Position numbers and translations under genes: made by a program | Source: Humitalea sp050632385 | GTDB taxonomy: Bacteria; Pseudomonadota; Alphaproteobacteria; Acetobacterales; Acetobacteraceae | Length of the DNA: 64,000 nt | Reading direction: 5' to 3' | Assembly: GCF_050632385.1 (NCBI RefSeq) | Contig: NZ_CP192599.1 | Location: 5,518,001-5,582,000 of the forward strand | Shown here: positions 16,789 to 26,275 of the stretch, piece by piece | How the letters are laid out: each line of letters opens with the position of its first letter | Numbering within the stretch: the first letter of the stretch is position 1 | Notes under the pieces: generated by a model | Databases searched by the model: none | What the model was told of the DNA's origin: nothing | Seen by the model: only the letters and a program-made list of their open reading frames with translations

Positions 16789-19700
16789 ATGCCGGACGCC
16801 GACAGCGGGACCCGACGCGAATTGTTTCGCGCGGCCGAGGATGCGTTGCGGACGCTGGCCCCGGACCTGCCCGCCGATGCCGTGGTGCTGCTGCGGCGGC
16901 TCTACGCGGCCGTCCACACCGCCGAACTGGCCGCCATGCCGCCCGAACAGCCGGCCGCGGCGGCCGCGTCGCTCTACGCCTTTGCCGCCGTCCGGGCGCC
17001 GGGCGGGGCGCCCATGGTGCGCCTGGCGCCGCCCGGCGCGGGGCGCGGCGCCTATGCGGTGGCCGAGATTGTCACCGATGACATGCCCTTCCTGGTGGAC
17101 AGCGCCCTTGGCGCCCTGACGCGCCAGGGCCGGACCGTGCGGCGCCTGCTGCACCCCGTGGTCGGCGTCACGCGCGATGCCGGCGGGCGGCTGATCGCGC
17201 TGGATGGCGCCGATTCCCCGCGCGAAAGCATGATGCGGATCGAAATCGCGCCCGCCGGCCACGGCACCTGGGCGGCGACCGAGGCGGCGCTGGCCCGCGC
17301 CATGGCCGATGTGCGCCTGGCGGTCGCGGATTTTCCCGACACCCTCGACCTGCTGCGCGCGGCGCGGGAGGAAGTGCGCGCCGCCCCGGCCGATGCCGAG
17401 GAAGCGGCCGCGATGCTGGACTGGCTCGCCGGCGAGAATTTCGTGCTGATCGGCCACCGGCGCCTCGACATCGACGCCGACGGACGGGTGACCACGACCG
17501 AACCGGGCCTTGGCATGCTGCGCGACCCCGACGTGCCGGTCTTCGATGCGCTGCGCGACCTGGCGCATGTGCCGCCCGCCATCGTCGCGGGCTTCTCCGC
17601 ACCCGTGCCGCTGACGGTCGCCAAGGCCAATCTGCGGTCCACCGTGCACCGGCCGCAGCATGCCGATGTCGTGACCACGCGGGTGTTCGGTCCCGACGGG
17701 CGGGTGGTCGCGGTGCGGCTGTTCCTGGGGCTTTTCGCGGCCGATGCCTATAACCGCAACCCGCGCGCCATCCCGCTGCTGCGCGGCAAGGTGGATCGCA
17801 TCATGGCCATGGCGGGCGTCGCCCCCGACAGCCATGACGGCCGCGCGCTGCGCAATATCCTGGACACCTGGCCGCGCGACGAATTGGTGCAGGCGACCGA
17901 GCAGGAAATCCTGGACGGCGCGCGCATCGCGCTCGACCTCGGCATCCGGCCGCGCGCCGCGATCTATGTGCGGCGCGATCCCTTCGGCCGCTTCGCCAGC
18001 GTGATCGTCTGGCTGCCGCGCGAATCCTTCGACACGCGCACCCGCGAAAGGGTCGGGCAACTCATCGCCGGGGCGTTCCATGGGCGGCTGTCGGCCTTCT
18101 ACATCGCCCTGGGCGACATGCCGCTGGCACGGGTGCACTACGTCATCGGCACCGATCCCGCGCAGGCCACCGAGGTCGATGTCTTGGTGCTGGAAGAGGC
18201 CGTCGCCCAGGCCGCCCGCGGCTTCGCCGAAAAACTGGCCGAGGCGCTGGTGGCCGAACAGGGCGAAGGCGCCGCCGCCAGCCTGATGACGCGCTGGCAG
18301 GATGCGTTCTCGCCCGCCTATCGCGAAACCGTCATGGCCGGGCGCGTCGTCGCCGATATCGCCCTGGCCGAACACGCGCTGGCCACCGGCCGGCCCGCCG
18401 CCACCTTCGATCGCGCGCCGGGTGCGGCACCCCGCCGGCTGACCCTGACCCTGGCCAACCCCGGTGAGGCGCTGCCGCTGGCCGATATGCTGCCGCTGTT
18501 CGAAAGCCTGGACCTGCGCGCGATCGAGGAAGCCGGCTATCGCCTGTCCCCCGCCGGTGCCGGCCCTGTGGCGCTGCATCGCTTCGTGCTGGACGCCGGG
18601 GTGGAAGCCCAGCCCGACCGCCTGCCGCCGCTGCTGGACGCGCTGGACGCCCTGCTGGCCGGGCAGGCCGAAGCCGATGGCTTCAACCGCCTGGTGCTGC
18701 GCGCCGGGCTGGACTGGCGCCAGGCCTGGCTGCTGCGCAGCATGTCGCGCTGGCTGAAACAGGTCGGCTTTGGCGTCGAGCAATCGAGCATCGAAGCCGC
18801 CCTCGCCAGCCACCCCGACTGCGCCCGCCTGCTGGTCGAACGGTTTTTGGCCCGGCTGGACCCGTCCCGCACCGCCGATGACGCGGCCCTGGCCGCCGCC
18901 TGGACCGCGGCCCTGGAAGCCGTCACCGACCCCGACGCCGACCGCATCTTTTCACGCCTGTCGGTCCTGGTGGACGCCGTCCTGCGCACCAATTTCTTCG
19001 CCCAGAAGCCGTATCTGGCGCTTAAGATCGACAGCGCCCTGGCCGGCGACATGCCGCTGCCGCGCCCCTGGCGGGAGATTTTCGTCCACGCCCCCGGCAT
19101 CGAATGCTGCCACCTGCGCGCCGGCCCCGTCGCGCGCGGCGGCATCCGCTGGTCCGACCGGCGAGAGGATTTCCGCACCGAAATTTTGGGGCTGATGAAG
19201 GCGCAGCGCCTGAAGAACGTCGTCATCGTGCCGACCGGCGCAAAGGGCGGCTTTGTGCTGAAGGCACCGCCGACCGATCGCGCCGCCTTCCAGGCCGCCG
19301 GCATCGCGGCCTATCGCACCCTGATCAACGCCATGCTGGACATGAGCGACAACATCGGCGACGCGGGGGTGATCCCCGCGACCGGCAGCCAGCGCCGCGA
19401 TGGCGACGATCCCTATATCGTCGCGGCCGCCGACAAGGGCACCGCGACCTTCAGCGACATCGCCAATGGCATCGCCGTGGAACGCGGCTTCTGGCTGGGC
19501 GATGCCTTCGCCTCGGGCGGCAGCAAGGGCTACGACCACAAGGCCATGGGCATCACCGCCAAGGGCGCCTGGGTGATGATCGCGCGGCACTTTGCCGAGA
19601 TGGGGCACGACATCCAGGCTACCCCCTTCACCTGCGCCGGCGTCGGCGACATGTCGGGCGATGTCTTCGGCAATGGGCTGATGGTGTCGCGGCAGACGCG

Positions 19701-21432
19701 GCTGGTCGCGGCCTTCGACCACCGCCACATCTTCGTCGATCCGAATCCCGATCCGTCGGTGTCCTACGATGAACGGGTGCGGCTGTTCGCGCTGCCGCGT
19801 TCCTCCTGGGCCGATTACGATGCGCGGCTGTTGTCGACGGGCGGCGCGATTCTGCCGCGCAACGCGAAAACCCTGCCGCTGTCAGCAGAAATCCGCACCC
19901 TGCTCGGCATCGAGACCGAACGCGCGACCCCCGCCGACATCATGCGCGCCATCCTGCGCCTGCCGGTCGACCTGCTCTACTTCGGCGGCATCGGCACCTA
20001 TGTGAAGGCCGCCACCGAATCCCAGGCCGAGGCCGGCGACCGTGCCAATGATTCCATTCGCGTCGATGGCCGCGAGTTGCGCGCCAAGGTGCTGGGCGAG
20101 GGCGCCAACCTCGGCATCACCCAGGCCGGGCGGATCGAGGCAGCGCGCCATGGCGTGCGGCTCAACTCCGACGCGCTCGACAATTCCGCCGGCGTGTCCA
20201 CCTCCGACCATGAGGTGAACATCAAGATCGCCCTGGCCGATGCCATGCGCACCGGCATCCTGACCGAACGCCAGCGCGAGGATTTTCTGCGCGCCATGAC
20301 CGACGACGTCGGCGCGCTGGTGCTGCGCGACAATGCGCAGCAGGGGTTGGCGGTGACCCTGGAGGCCCTGGGCGGGGCGGATTCCCTGGCCGCGCAGGGG
20401 GCGCTGATGCAGGCGCTGGAAGCGGCGGGGCTGCTGGACCGCGCCGTCGCCGGGCTGCCAGGCGCCGATGCCATCGCCGCCCGCGCGGCATCGGGCGATG
20501 CGCTGACCCGGCCGGAAATCGCAGCACTTCTGCCGCACCAGAAGCTTTGGCTGAACGACGCGATCGATGCCTCCAGCCTGCCCGATGATCCGGCGCTGGA
20601 ACCGCTGCTGCTGGGCTACTTCCCGACCGCGCTGCGCACCCAATTCGCCGACCAGGCCCGCAACCACCGGCTGCGTCGCGAATTGCTGGCGACGATCCTG
20701 TCGAACGAGGTCGCCAACCGGCTCGGCTGCGCCGGTTTTTCGCGCCTGGCGACCGATGTGGACCCCGGGCGCGCGGCCCATGCGGCGGTGCTCGCCGAAC
20801 GCCTGTTCGGGCTCGGCGACGCCGCCGATGCGGCCGATACCTGTGCCGCGCCCGCCGAAACCCGCCACGCCGTGCTGACGGCATTGCGGCGGCTGCACGA
20901 GGCCACGGCCCGCGCCCTGCTGGCCTTGCCGGAGGGCGCGATGCCGCTGGCCGAGGCCGAGGCCGCCCTGGCCCCCGGCATCAACGCCCTGCGCGCCTTA
21001 GCCGGCGACACGCCACAGGGCGCCGCCTGGATCGCAGCGGGCATCCCCGAGCCCGCGGCCCGGCTGGCCGCCGCTGACGCCCTGGCCGATGCGCCCATCG
21101 TGGTGAGGCTGGCGGCGATGGCGGGGGTGACCTCCACCGCCGCTGCCACCGCCTGGCACGAGATCGGCGAGGCCTTTGCCCTGGCCCCCCTGCGTGCCGC
21201 CATCGGCGCCGCGCGGGCGCCGGGCGCCTTCGGCACGCGGGCAAGGGCGGCCTTGCTCGACGACCTGGCGGCGATGCGCCAGCGGCTGGCGGCCGCAAGG
21301 CTCGCCGGCGGCGACCCCGCGGCGGCGCCGGGGGTCGGCGATGCGATGCGCCTGGCGCAGGAGGCCGCGGCGGCGGGCGAACTCGCCGCCTTCTCGGTTG
21401 CCCTGCGGGCCTTGGGGCGTCTCGCCGCGTGA
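16789..21432 (+). CDS. gdhB: NAD-dependent glutamate dehydrogenase, large (180 kDa) type
   Basis: A 1547-residue NAD-glutamate dehydrogenase of the L-180 class, converting glutamate to 2-oxoglutarate and ammonia for glutamate catabolism. The length matches the family (~1550-1650). N-terminal ACT-like regulatory regions (about 1-480) are followed by the catalytic domain (about 700-1200). The latter contains GGIRWSDRREDFRTE, the lysine motif PTGAKGGFVLK, and the NAD-binding region around GEGANLGITQAGR. The ATG at 16789 has AAGGGAGG a few bases upstream; an earlier ATG at 16696 lies within the preceding gene. The stop is coupled to the next gene by GTGA. The symbol is by family analogy. Confidence 0.93.
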   Translation: MPDADSGTRRELFRAAEDALRTLAPDLPADAVVLLRRLYAAVHTAELAAMPPEQPAAAAASLYAFAAVRAPGGAPMVRLAPPGAGRGAYAVAEIVTDDMPFLVDSALGALTRQGRTVRRLLHPVVGVTRDAGGRLIALDGADSPRESMMRIEIAPAGHGTWAATEAALARAMADVRLAVADFPDTLDLLRAAREEVRAAPADAEEAAAMLDWLAGENFVLIGHRRLDIDADGRVTTTEPGLGMLRDPDVPVFDALRDLAHVPPAIVAGFSAPVPLTVAKANLRSTVHRPQHADVVTTRVFGPDGRVVAVRLFLGLFAADAYNRNPRAIPLLRGKVDRIMAMAGVAPDSHDGRALRNILDTWPRDELVQATEQEILDGARIALDLGIRPRAAIYVRRDPFGRFASVIVWLPRESFDTRTRERVGQLIAGAFHGRLSAFYIALGDMPLARVHYVIGTDPAQATEVDVLVLEEAVAQAARGFAEKLAEALVAEQGEGAAASLMTRWQDAFSPAYRETVMAGRVVADIALAEHALATGRPAATFDRAPGAAPRRLTLTLANPGEALPLADMLPLFESLDLRAIEEAGYRLSPAGAGPVALHRFVLDAGVEAQPDRLPPLLDALDALLAGQAEADGFNRLVLRAGLDWRQAWLLRSMSRWLKQVGFGVEQSSIEAALASHPDCARLLVERFLARLDPSRTADDAALAAAWTAALEAVTDPDADRIFSRLSVLVDAVLRTNFFAQKPYLALKIDSALAGDMPLPRPWREIFVHAPGIECCHLRAGPVARGGIRWSDRREDFRTEILGLMKAQRLKNVVIVPTGAKGGFVLKAPPTDRAAFQAAGIAAYRTLINAMLDMSDNIGDAGVIPATGSQRRDGDDPYIVAAADKGTATFSDIANGIAVERGFWLGDAFASGGSKGYDHKAMGITAKGAWVMIARHFAEMGHDIQATPFTCAGVGDMSGDVFGNGLMVSRQTRLVAAFDHRHIFVDPNPDPSVSYDERVRLFALPRSSWADYDARLLSTGGAILPRNAKTLPLSAEIRTLLGIETERATPADIMRAILRLPVDLLYFGGIGTYVKAATESQAEAGDRANDSIRVDGRELRAKVLGEGANLGITQAGRIEAARHGVRLNSDALDNSAGVSTSDHEVNIKIALADAMRTGILTERQREDFLRAMTDDVGALVLRDNAQQGLAVTLEALGGADSLAAQGALMQALEAAGLLDRAVAGLPGADAIAARAASGDALTRPEIAALLPHQKLWLNDAIDASSLPDDPALEPLLLGYFPTALRTQFADQARNHRLRRELLATILSNEVANRLGCAGFSRLATDVDPGRAAHAAVLAERLFGLGDAADAADTCAAPAETRHAVLTALRRLHEATARALLALPEGAMPLAEAEAALAPGINALRALAGDTPQGAAWIAAGIPEPAARLAAADALADAPIVVRLAAMAGVTSTAAATAWHEIGEAFALAPLRAAIGAARAPGAFGTRARAALLDDLAAMRQRLAAARLAGGDPAAAPGVGDAMRLAQEAAAAGELAAFSVALRALGRLAA

Positions 21433-22706
21433 CACGGAAAGCCTGGGCCTGGGCCCTGTATGACTGGGCGAACAGCGCCTTTCCGACGGTGGTCTCGACC
21501 TTCGTCATCGCGGCCTATTTCAGCCAGGGCATCGCCGCCGATCCGGCGGCGGGGCAGGCGCAATGGGGGGCGATGCAGACCATCGCCGGGCTGGCCCTGG
21601 CGCTGACCTGCCCCTTGCTGGGGGCCATCGCCGATGCCGGCGGGCGGCGGCGGCTGATGCTGTTCTGGTGCACCATCGTCACCTCCGTCGCGACGGGGCT
21701 GATCTGGTTCGGCACACCCGATCCGGGGTCCGCCATCTGGGTGCTGGTCTGCGTCGGGGTCGCGACGGTGGCCTTTGAACTGGGCACGGTCTTCTACAAC
21801 GCCATGCTGCCGCAGGTGGCGACACCCGATCGGCTGGGGCGGGTGTCGGGCATTGCCTGGGGCCTGGGCTATGCGGGCGGGCTGGCGTGCCTGGCGATCA
21901 CGCTGGTGATTTTTGTCCAGCCCAACCCGTCGTGGTTCGGGCTGGACCGGGGGCAGGCCGAACACGTCCGCGCCGCCGCCATCCTGGTCGCGGTCTGGAT
22001 GCTGGCCTTTGGCTGGCCCGTGCTGATCGCCCTGCCGGATCCGCCGGGCGAACGCCCCGGTTGGCGGCTGGCGGCGACCCGGGGCCTGGCCGAGATCATC
22101 GACGTGGTGAAGCGCCTGCCCAGCAACCCGCCGCTGCTGCGCTTCCTGGTGGCACGGCTGTTCTACACCGATGGGCTGAACACGCTGTTCGCCTTCGGCG
22201 CGATCTACGCGGCCGGCGTCTTTGGCATGAGCATGGAACAGATCCTGTTGTTCGGCATCGCGCTGAACGTCACCGCCGGGCTGGGGGCCGCAGGCTTCGG
22301 CTTGGTCGAGGACCGCATCGGATCCCGCGTCACCATCCTGATCGCGCTGGTCGCGTTGATCATCTGCGGCACCGGGCTGTTGATCGCGACGACCCAGGCG
22401 GCGTTCTGGGTCTTGGCGCTGTGCCTCGGCGTCTTCATCGGCCCGGCGCAGGCGGCCAGCCGGGCGCTGATGGCGCATATGGCCCCGCCGGGTGAGGCCG
22501 CCGTGCACTTCGGCCTCTTCGCCCTGTCGGGTCGGGTCACGGGCTTCTTGGGCCCGGCCGCGCTGGCCGCCGTCACCGCCGCCACCGGCAGCCAGCGGGC
22601 CGGCATGGCGACCGTGGTGGTGTTCCTGGCCGTGGGGGCGGCGATCCTCTGGACCGTGGCTCAGCCATCGCGGGTGCCCGCCGACAGCGCCAGGGCGCGG
22701 GCGTAA
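21429..22706 (+). CDS. MFS transporter, UMF1/Atg22-like
   Basis: A 425-residue major facilitator with about 12 hydrophobic segments. The N-terminus WALYDWANSAFPTVVSTF is the hallmark of the UMF1 (Atg22-like) branch, which in fungi exports vacuolar amino acids; bacterial substrates are unknown. The GTG start overlaps the glutamate dehydrogenase stop (GTGA), so the two genes are translationally coupled, hinting at amino-acid export linked to glutamate use (inference). The 3' end overlaps the convergent rsmI gene by 46 bases. Confidence 0.85.
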   Translation: MTRKAWAWALYDWANSAFPTVVSTFVIAAYFSQGIAADPAAGQAQWGAMQTIAGLALALTCPLLGAIADAGGRRRLMLFWCTIVTSVATGLIWFGTPDPGSAIWVLVCVGVATVAFELGTVFYNAMLPQVATPDRLGRVSGIAWGLGYAGGLACLAITLVIFVQPNPSWFGLDRGQAEHVRAAAILVAVWMLAFGWPVLIALPDPPGERPGWRLAATRGLAEIIDVVKRLPSNPPLLRFLVARLFYTDGLNTLFAFGAIYAAGVFGMSMEQILLFGIALNVTAGLGAAGFGLVEDRIGSRVTILIALVALIICGTGLLIATTQAAFWVLALCLGVFIGPAQAASRALMAHMAPPGEAAVHFGLFALSGRVTGFLGPAALAAVTAATGSQRAGMATVVVFLAVGAAILWTVAQPSRVPADSARARA

Positions 22707-23569
22707 ACCTGCTTGCGCGGCAGGCCGGTCGCCTCGGCGACCGAGGCCGCCGCGTCGCGCAGGCTCATCCCCGCCATGGCCGTGCGCAGGGCGGCGTCCA
22801 GGGCCGCACCCGTGTCGGGCGCCTCCTCGGGCGCGGGGCCGACCAGCACCACGATCTCGCCCCGCGCGGCGTGGGTCGCGTAATGGGCGGCCAGGGCCGG
22901 CAGGGGGCCGCGGCGCACCTCCTCGAACCGCTTGGTCAGCTCACGGGCGACAGCGGCGGGGCGGTCGCCAAAGGCTTCGGCCAGGGCGGCCAGGCATTCC
23001 CCCAGCCGGTGCGGCGCCTCGTAGAATATCAGCGTCGCGGTCAGGCCGGCCCGTTCGGCGGCGCGCAGCCGGGCCAGTTCGCTGGCCCGCTGCCCGTCAC
23101 GGGTCGGCAAGAACCCGTGGAAGTAATGCGGGTTGGGCGGCAGCCCGGACAGGATCAGCGCCGTCAGCGCCGCATTCGGCCCCGGGATGGCGGTGATGGG
23201 CAGCCCGGCCGCGATCGCGGCCCCCACCAGGCGGAAGCCGGGGTCGGACAGCAGCGGCATCCCCGCATCCGACACCAGGGCGAGCTTCTGGCCCTGGCGC
23301 ATCCGCTCCACCAGCCGGGGTGTCGTGCCGATTTCATTGTGGTCGTGCAGGGCAAGGAGTGTCGCCCCCACCCCTTCCCGTGCCAGAAGGGGAGCCGTCA
23401 CACGGGTGTCCTCGCACAGCACCGCATCGGCCGCCTTCAGCGCCGCGACGGCGCGGGGCGACAGGTCGCCAAGATTGCCGATGGGTGTCGCCACCAGCGT
23501 CAACCCACCGCCCGAAGGAGGTTCGCTTGCCGGTTCCGTCACGTCGTGCTGGTCGTCCTGGTGTGTCAC
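22661..23569 (-). CDS. rsmI: 16S rRNA 2'-O-methyltransferase RsmI
   Basis: A 302-residue SAM-dependent enzyme that methylates the ribose of C1402 in 16S rRNA. Family motifs are clear: LVATPIGNLGDLSPRAV, CEDTR, SDAGMPLLSDPG, and GPNAALTALILSGLP. The start is uncertain: GTG at 23569 or GTG at 23542, both overlapping the 5' end of the divergent lppC on the other strand. The 3' end overlaps the MFS gene by 46 bases. The rsmI/lppC divergent arrangement is widely conserved in Proteobacteria. Confidence 0.92.
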   Translation of the reverse strand: MTHQDDQHDVTEPASEPPSGGGLTLVATPIGNLGDLSPRAVAALKAADAVLCEDTRVTAPLLAREGVGATLLALHDHNEIGTTPRLVERMRQGQKLALVSDAGMPLLSDPGFRLVGAAIAAGLPITAIPGPNAALTALILSGLPPNPHYFHGFLPTRDGQRASELARLRAAERAGLTATLIFYEAPHRLGECLAALAEAFGDRPAAVARELTKRFEEVRRGPLPALAAHYATHAARGEIVVLVGPAPEEAPDTGAALDAALRTAMAGMSLRDAAASVAEATGLPRKQVYARALALSAGTRDG

Positions 23570-24696
23570 CTTTGCGTCGCCTGCTGCTGCTGGCCGTTCT
23601 TGTGCTGCCGGCGGCCTGCGCGCCGCAAGGCCCGCCGGCCGGCTTCGGCGGCCAATTGCCGCCAGCCTCCGGCACACCGCGCACCCGCGTCGCCCTGCTG
23701 CTGCCCATGAGCGGGGCGAACACCGACCTCGGGGCCGCGCTGTCGAACGCGGCGCAGTTGGCGCTGTTCGAACATGGCGGGCCGGGGATCGAGTTCACCA
23801 CCCATGACACCGGCGGCACGGCCGCCGGGGCCGGCCAGGCCGCGCGGCGTGCCTTGGCCGAGGGCGCGCGCGTCATCGTCGGGCCGCTGACCGCGGCCGA
23901 AACCGCCGCCGCCTCCGGCCCCGCCCGGGCGGCGGGGGTGCCGATGCTGGCCATCACCAATGACGCCGGGCAGGCCACGGCGGGGGTCTGGCCGCTCGGC
24001 GTCACCCCGGCGCAGCAGGTGCGGCGCGTGGTCACGACCGCGGCCCAGGGCGGCGCCCGCCGCTTTGCCCTGGCCGGGCAGCAGGGGCCGTTCAGCCAAC
24101 AGCTTTCGCTGGCGCTGCGGGCCATCACCGTCCAGGCCGGACTGCCGGCGCCGGTGGTGCTGATGTATCCGCCGGGCACCAACCCCGCCCTGGTCGCGCG
24201 CGACCTGGCGGCGCAGGCGGGGCAGGACGTGCCCCAGGCACTGCTGCTGGCCGAATCCGGCGACCGCGCCACCGCCGTCGCCGCCGCCTTGGCCGAGGCC
24301 GGGTTGCCCGCCCCGCCGCTGCGCCTGATGGGCACCGCAGGCTGGGGCCAGGATGCCACGATCAGCGGCGACCCGAACCTGGTCGGCGCGATTTTTCCGG
24401 GCCCCGACACCGGGGCGCGGATCACCTTCGAATCCCGCTACCGCGCCGCCTTTGGCGCAGCGCCCCCACGGGTCGCCGCCATCGCCTATGATGCCGCCGC
24501 CCTGGGCGCGGTGGCGGTGCGGGGCGGGGCCGCCGCGCAAGTTCCCGTGGGGCAGGTCTTCCAGGGGGCGGATGGCGCGCTGCGGCTGATGCCGGATGGC
24601 ACGGTGCTGCGGGCGCTGGCGGTCTATGCTGTGTCCCCCGGTGGTTCGCCCCGGGTGGTCGAGGCCGCGACCCTGCCGGGCCAGGCCGGGTTCTGA
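23527..24696 (+). CDS. lppC: LppC/LpoA-like lipoprotein, penicillin-binding protein activator
   Basis: A 389-residue outer-membrane lipoprotein with a type-I periplasmic-binding fold (LppC family). In enterobacteria the homologue LpoA activates PBP1A from the outer membrane. The signal has a basic region (SRRAGRPGVSPLRR), a hydrophobic core and the LPAAC lipobox. The mature part opens with RVALLLPMSGANTDLGAALS. The TTG at 23527 is preferred because AAGGAGG lies at 23515-23521, five bases upstream; a GTG at 23563 lacks such a site. The 5' end overlaps divergent rsmI. The stop abuts the GTG of the kinase gene, so both are probably one transcript. Confidence 0.85.
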   Translation: MPVPSRRAGRPGVSPLRRLLLLAVLVLPAACAPQGPPAGFGGQLPPASGTPRTRVALLLPMSGANTDLGAALSNAAQLALFEHGGPGIEFTTHDTGGTAAGAGQAARRALAEGARVIVGPLTAAETAAASGPARAAGVPMLAITNDAGQATAGVWPLGVTPAQQVRRVVTTAAQGGARRFALAGQQGPFSQQLSLALRAITVQAGLPAPVVLMYPPGTNPALVARDLAAQAGQDVPQALLLAESGDRATAVAAALAEAGLPAPPLRLMGTAGWGQDATISGDPNLVGAIFPGPDTGARITFESRYRAAFGAAPPRVAAIAYDAAALGAVAVRGGAAAQVPVGQVFQGADGALRLMPDGTVLRALAVYAVSPGGSPRVVEAATLPGQAGF

Positions 24697-26070
24697 GTGC
24701 CGGGGCGTCCTGACACCCGCCGGGTCCTGGCCGCGGCCTGCCTGATTGGCGGGCCGCCTTCCGCCGTGCTGCTGGTCCTGTCGGGGTTGGATTTCCTGGC
24801 GCCCGGCCCGGCCGCGCTGGCCATCGTCGCCTGCGGTGTCGCGGCCCTGGGTGTCGCGCGGCTGTGGCTGGGCAACCTGGCCGCGCTGTCGCAGGCCGTC
24901 GCCCGCGCCGCCGCCGGCGACGGGCGCCTGCCGGAACCCAGCAGCCCCCTGTTGCCGGCGGTGGCCGAGGTCGCGGACGGTGTCGCCCGCCTGGCCCGCA
25001 CCCTGGCCGAGCGCGGCGGCCAGGTGGACCGGCTGACCCGTGCCGATGCGGCGATTGTCGAGGCGCTGCCCGACCCCCTGCTGGTGCTGTCGGCCGACCG
25101 TTCGCCGCTGCGGGCCAATGCCGCCGCGCGCACGCTGTTCGGCGCCACCCCCGGCAACATGGCCGGTGGCGAGATCGCGTCCCTTTTGCGCCACCCGATC
25201 CTGGCCGAGGCGGTGGACCGGGCGCTGGCGACCGGCGCCATCCAGCGGGTGGACCTGGTGCTGCCGCTGCCGGTCGCGCGCGACCTGGTGGCCCAGGTCA
25301 CGCCGCTGGACCCGCCGCTGGCCGATGGCGGGCGGCTGATGGTGCTGCTGGCGGACCGGTCGCACGAACGCGCGGTGGAACAGATGCGCGCCGATTTCGT
25401 GACCAATGCCAGCCACGAATTGCGCACCCCGCTGGCCAGCCTGCTGGGCTTCATCGAAACCCTGCGCGGACCGGCCGAGGATGATGCCGTGGCGCGCAAG
25501 CGCTTCCTTGGCATCATGGCCGAGCAGGCGGAGCGGATGCGCCGGCTGATCGACGACCTGCTGGGCCTGTCGCGGATCGAATTGTCGGAACACCAGCCGC
25601 CCTCCGGCGAGGCCGATATCGGTGCCATCGCCGAGGCCGAGGCCGATGCCATGGCGCCGATCCTGACCAGCCGCCGCGCCCGGCTGCTGCGCGAGGTCAC
25701 GCCGGGCTGCATCGCCCGCCCGGCCGATCCCGAACAGATCGCCCAGGTGGTCCGCAACCTGCTGGAAAACGCCATCCGCCACGGGCGGGAGGGCGGCCAG
25801 ACGGTGTTGCGGGTGGAGACGGTCCAGAACCCCAAGCCCGGGGTAATGTTGAGTGTGGCCGACGATGGGCCGGGCATCGCACGCGAACACATCCCCCGGC
25901 TGACCGAGAGGTTTTACCGCGTCGATTCCGGGCGGTCCCGGGCGGCCGGGGGCACGGGGCTGGGGCTGGCGATCGTCAAGCACATCGTGAACCGGCATCG
26001 CGGGCAGTTGCTGATCGAAAGCGACGTCGGGTCGGGCGCGGTGTTTCGTGTGTGGCTGCCGGCGGCTTAG
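24697..26070 (+). CDS. phoR: PhoR-type sensor histidine kinase
   Basis: A 457-residue membrane kinase. Two N-terminal hydrophobic segments (about 8-60) are followed by a PAS-like domain (about 125-200). The DHp domain has NASHELRTPLASLLGFIETL with phospho-acceptor His240, and the catalytic domain carries the N box NLLENAIRHG, DDGPGIA, and GGTGLGLAIVKHI. The pattern matches the phosphate-sensing PhoR family, but no phoB, pst or phoU genes are adjacent, so the symbol is by similarity only. The GTG start directly follows the lppC stop (TGAGTG). Confidence 0.8.
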   Translation: MPGRPDTRRVLAAACLIGGPPSAVLLVLSGLDFLAPGPAALAIVACGVAALGVARLWLGNLAALSQAVARAAAGDGRLPEPSSPLLPAVAEVADGVARLARTLAERGGQVDRLTRADAAIVEALPDPLLVLSADRSPLRANAAARTLFGATPGNMAGGEIASLLRHPILAEAVDRALATGAIQRVDLVLPLPVARDLVAQVTPLDPPLADGGRLMVLLADRSHERAVEQMRADFVTNASHELRTPLASLLGFIETLRGPAEDDAVARKRFLGIMAEQAERMRRLIDDLLGLSRIELSEHQPPSGEADIGAIAEAEADAMAPILTSRRARLLREVTPGCIARPADPEQIAQVVRNLLENAIRHGREGGQTVLRVETVQNPKPGVMLSVADDGPGIAREHIPRLTERFYRVDSGRSRAAGGTGLGLAIVKHIVNRHRGQLLIESDVGSGAVFRVWLPAA

Positions 26071-26275
26071 GCGCGCAAACCGGCCCGCGACATAGGAAAA
26101 CAGGGTTTCGGACAAATAGCCGGCGGGGTGCGGTGGGGCGGGCATGGGGGTCTCCGGGGCCTCGGCAGTCTAAGCCTTTAATCCCATTTTGATCAAGGAT
26201 TATGTTCCTTTCCGCGCTGGCTTGCCCTGGCGGCGTTCCCCGGCTTGGCTGCATGTCACATCGGGAGAAAACGAC

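Noticed and set aside
23566..26145. 859-codon open frame on the minus strand
   Set aside because: It runs antisense to lppC and phoR, both with clear family motifs; composition is low-complexity Gly/Arg/Gln.
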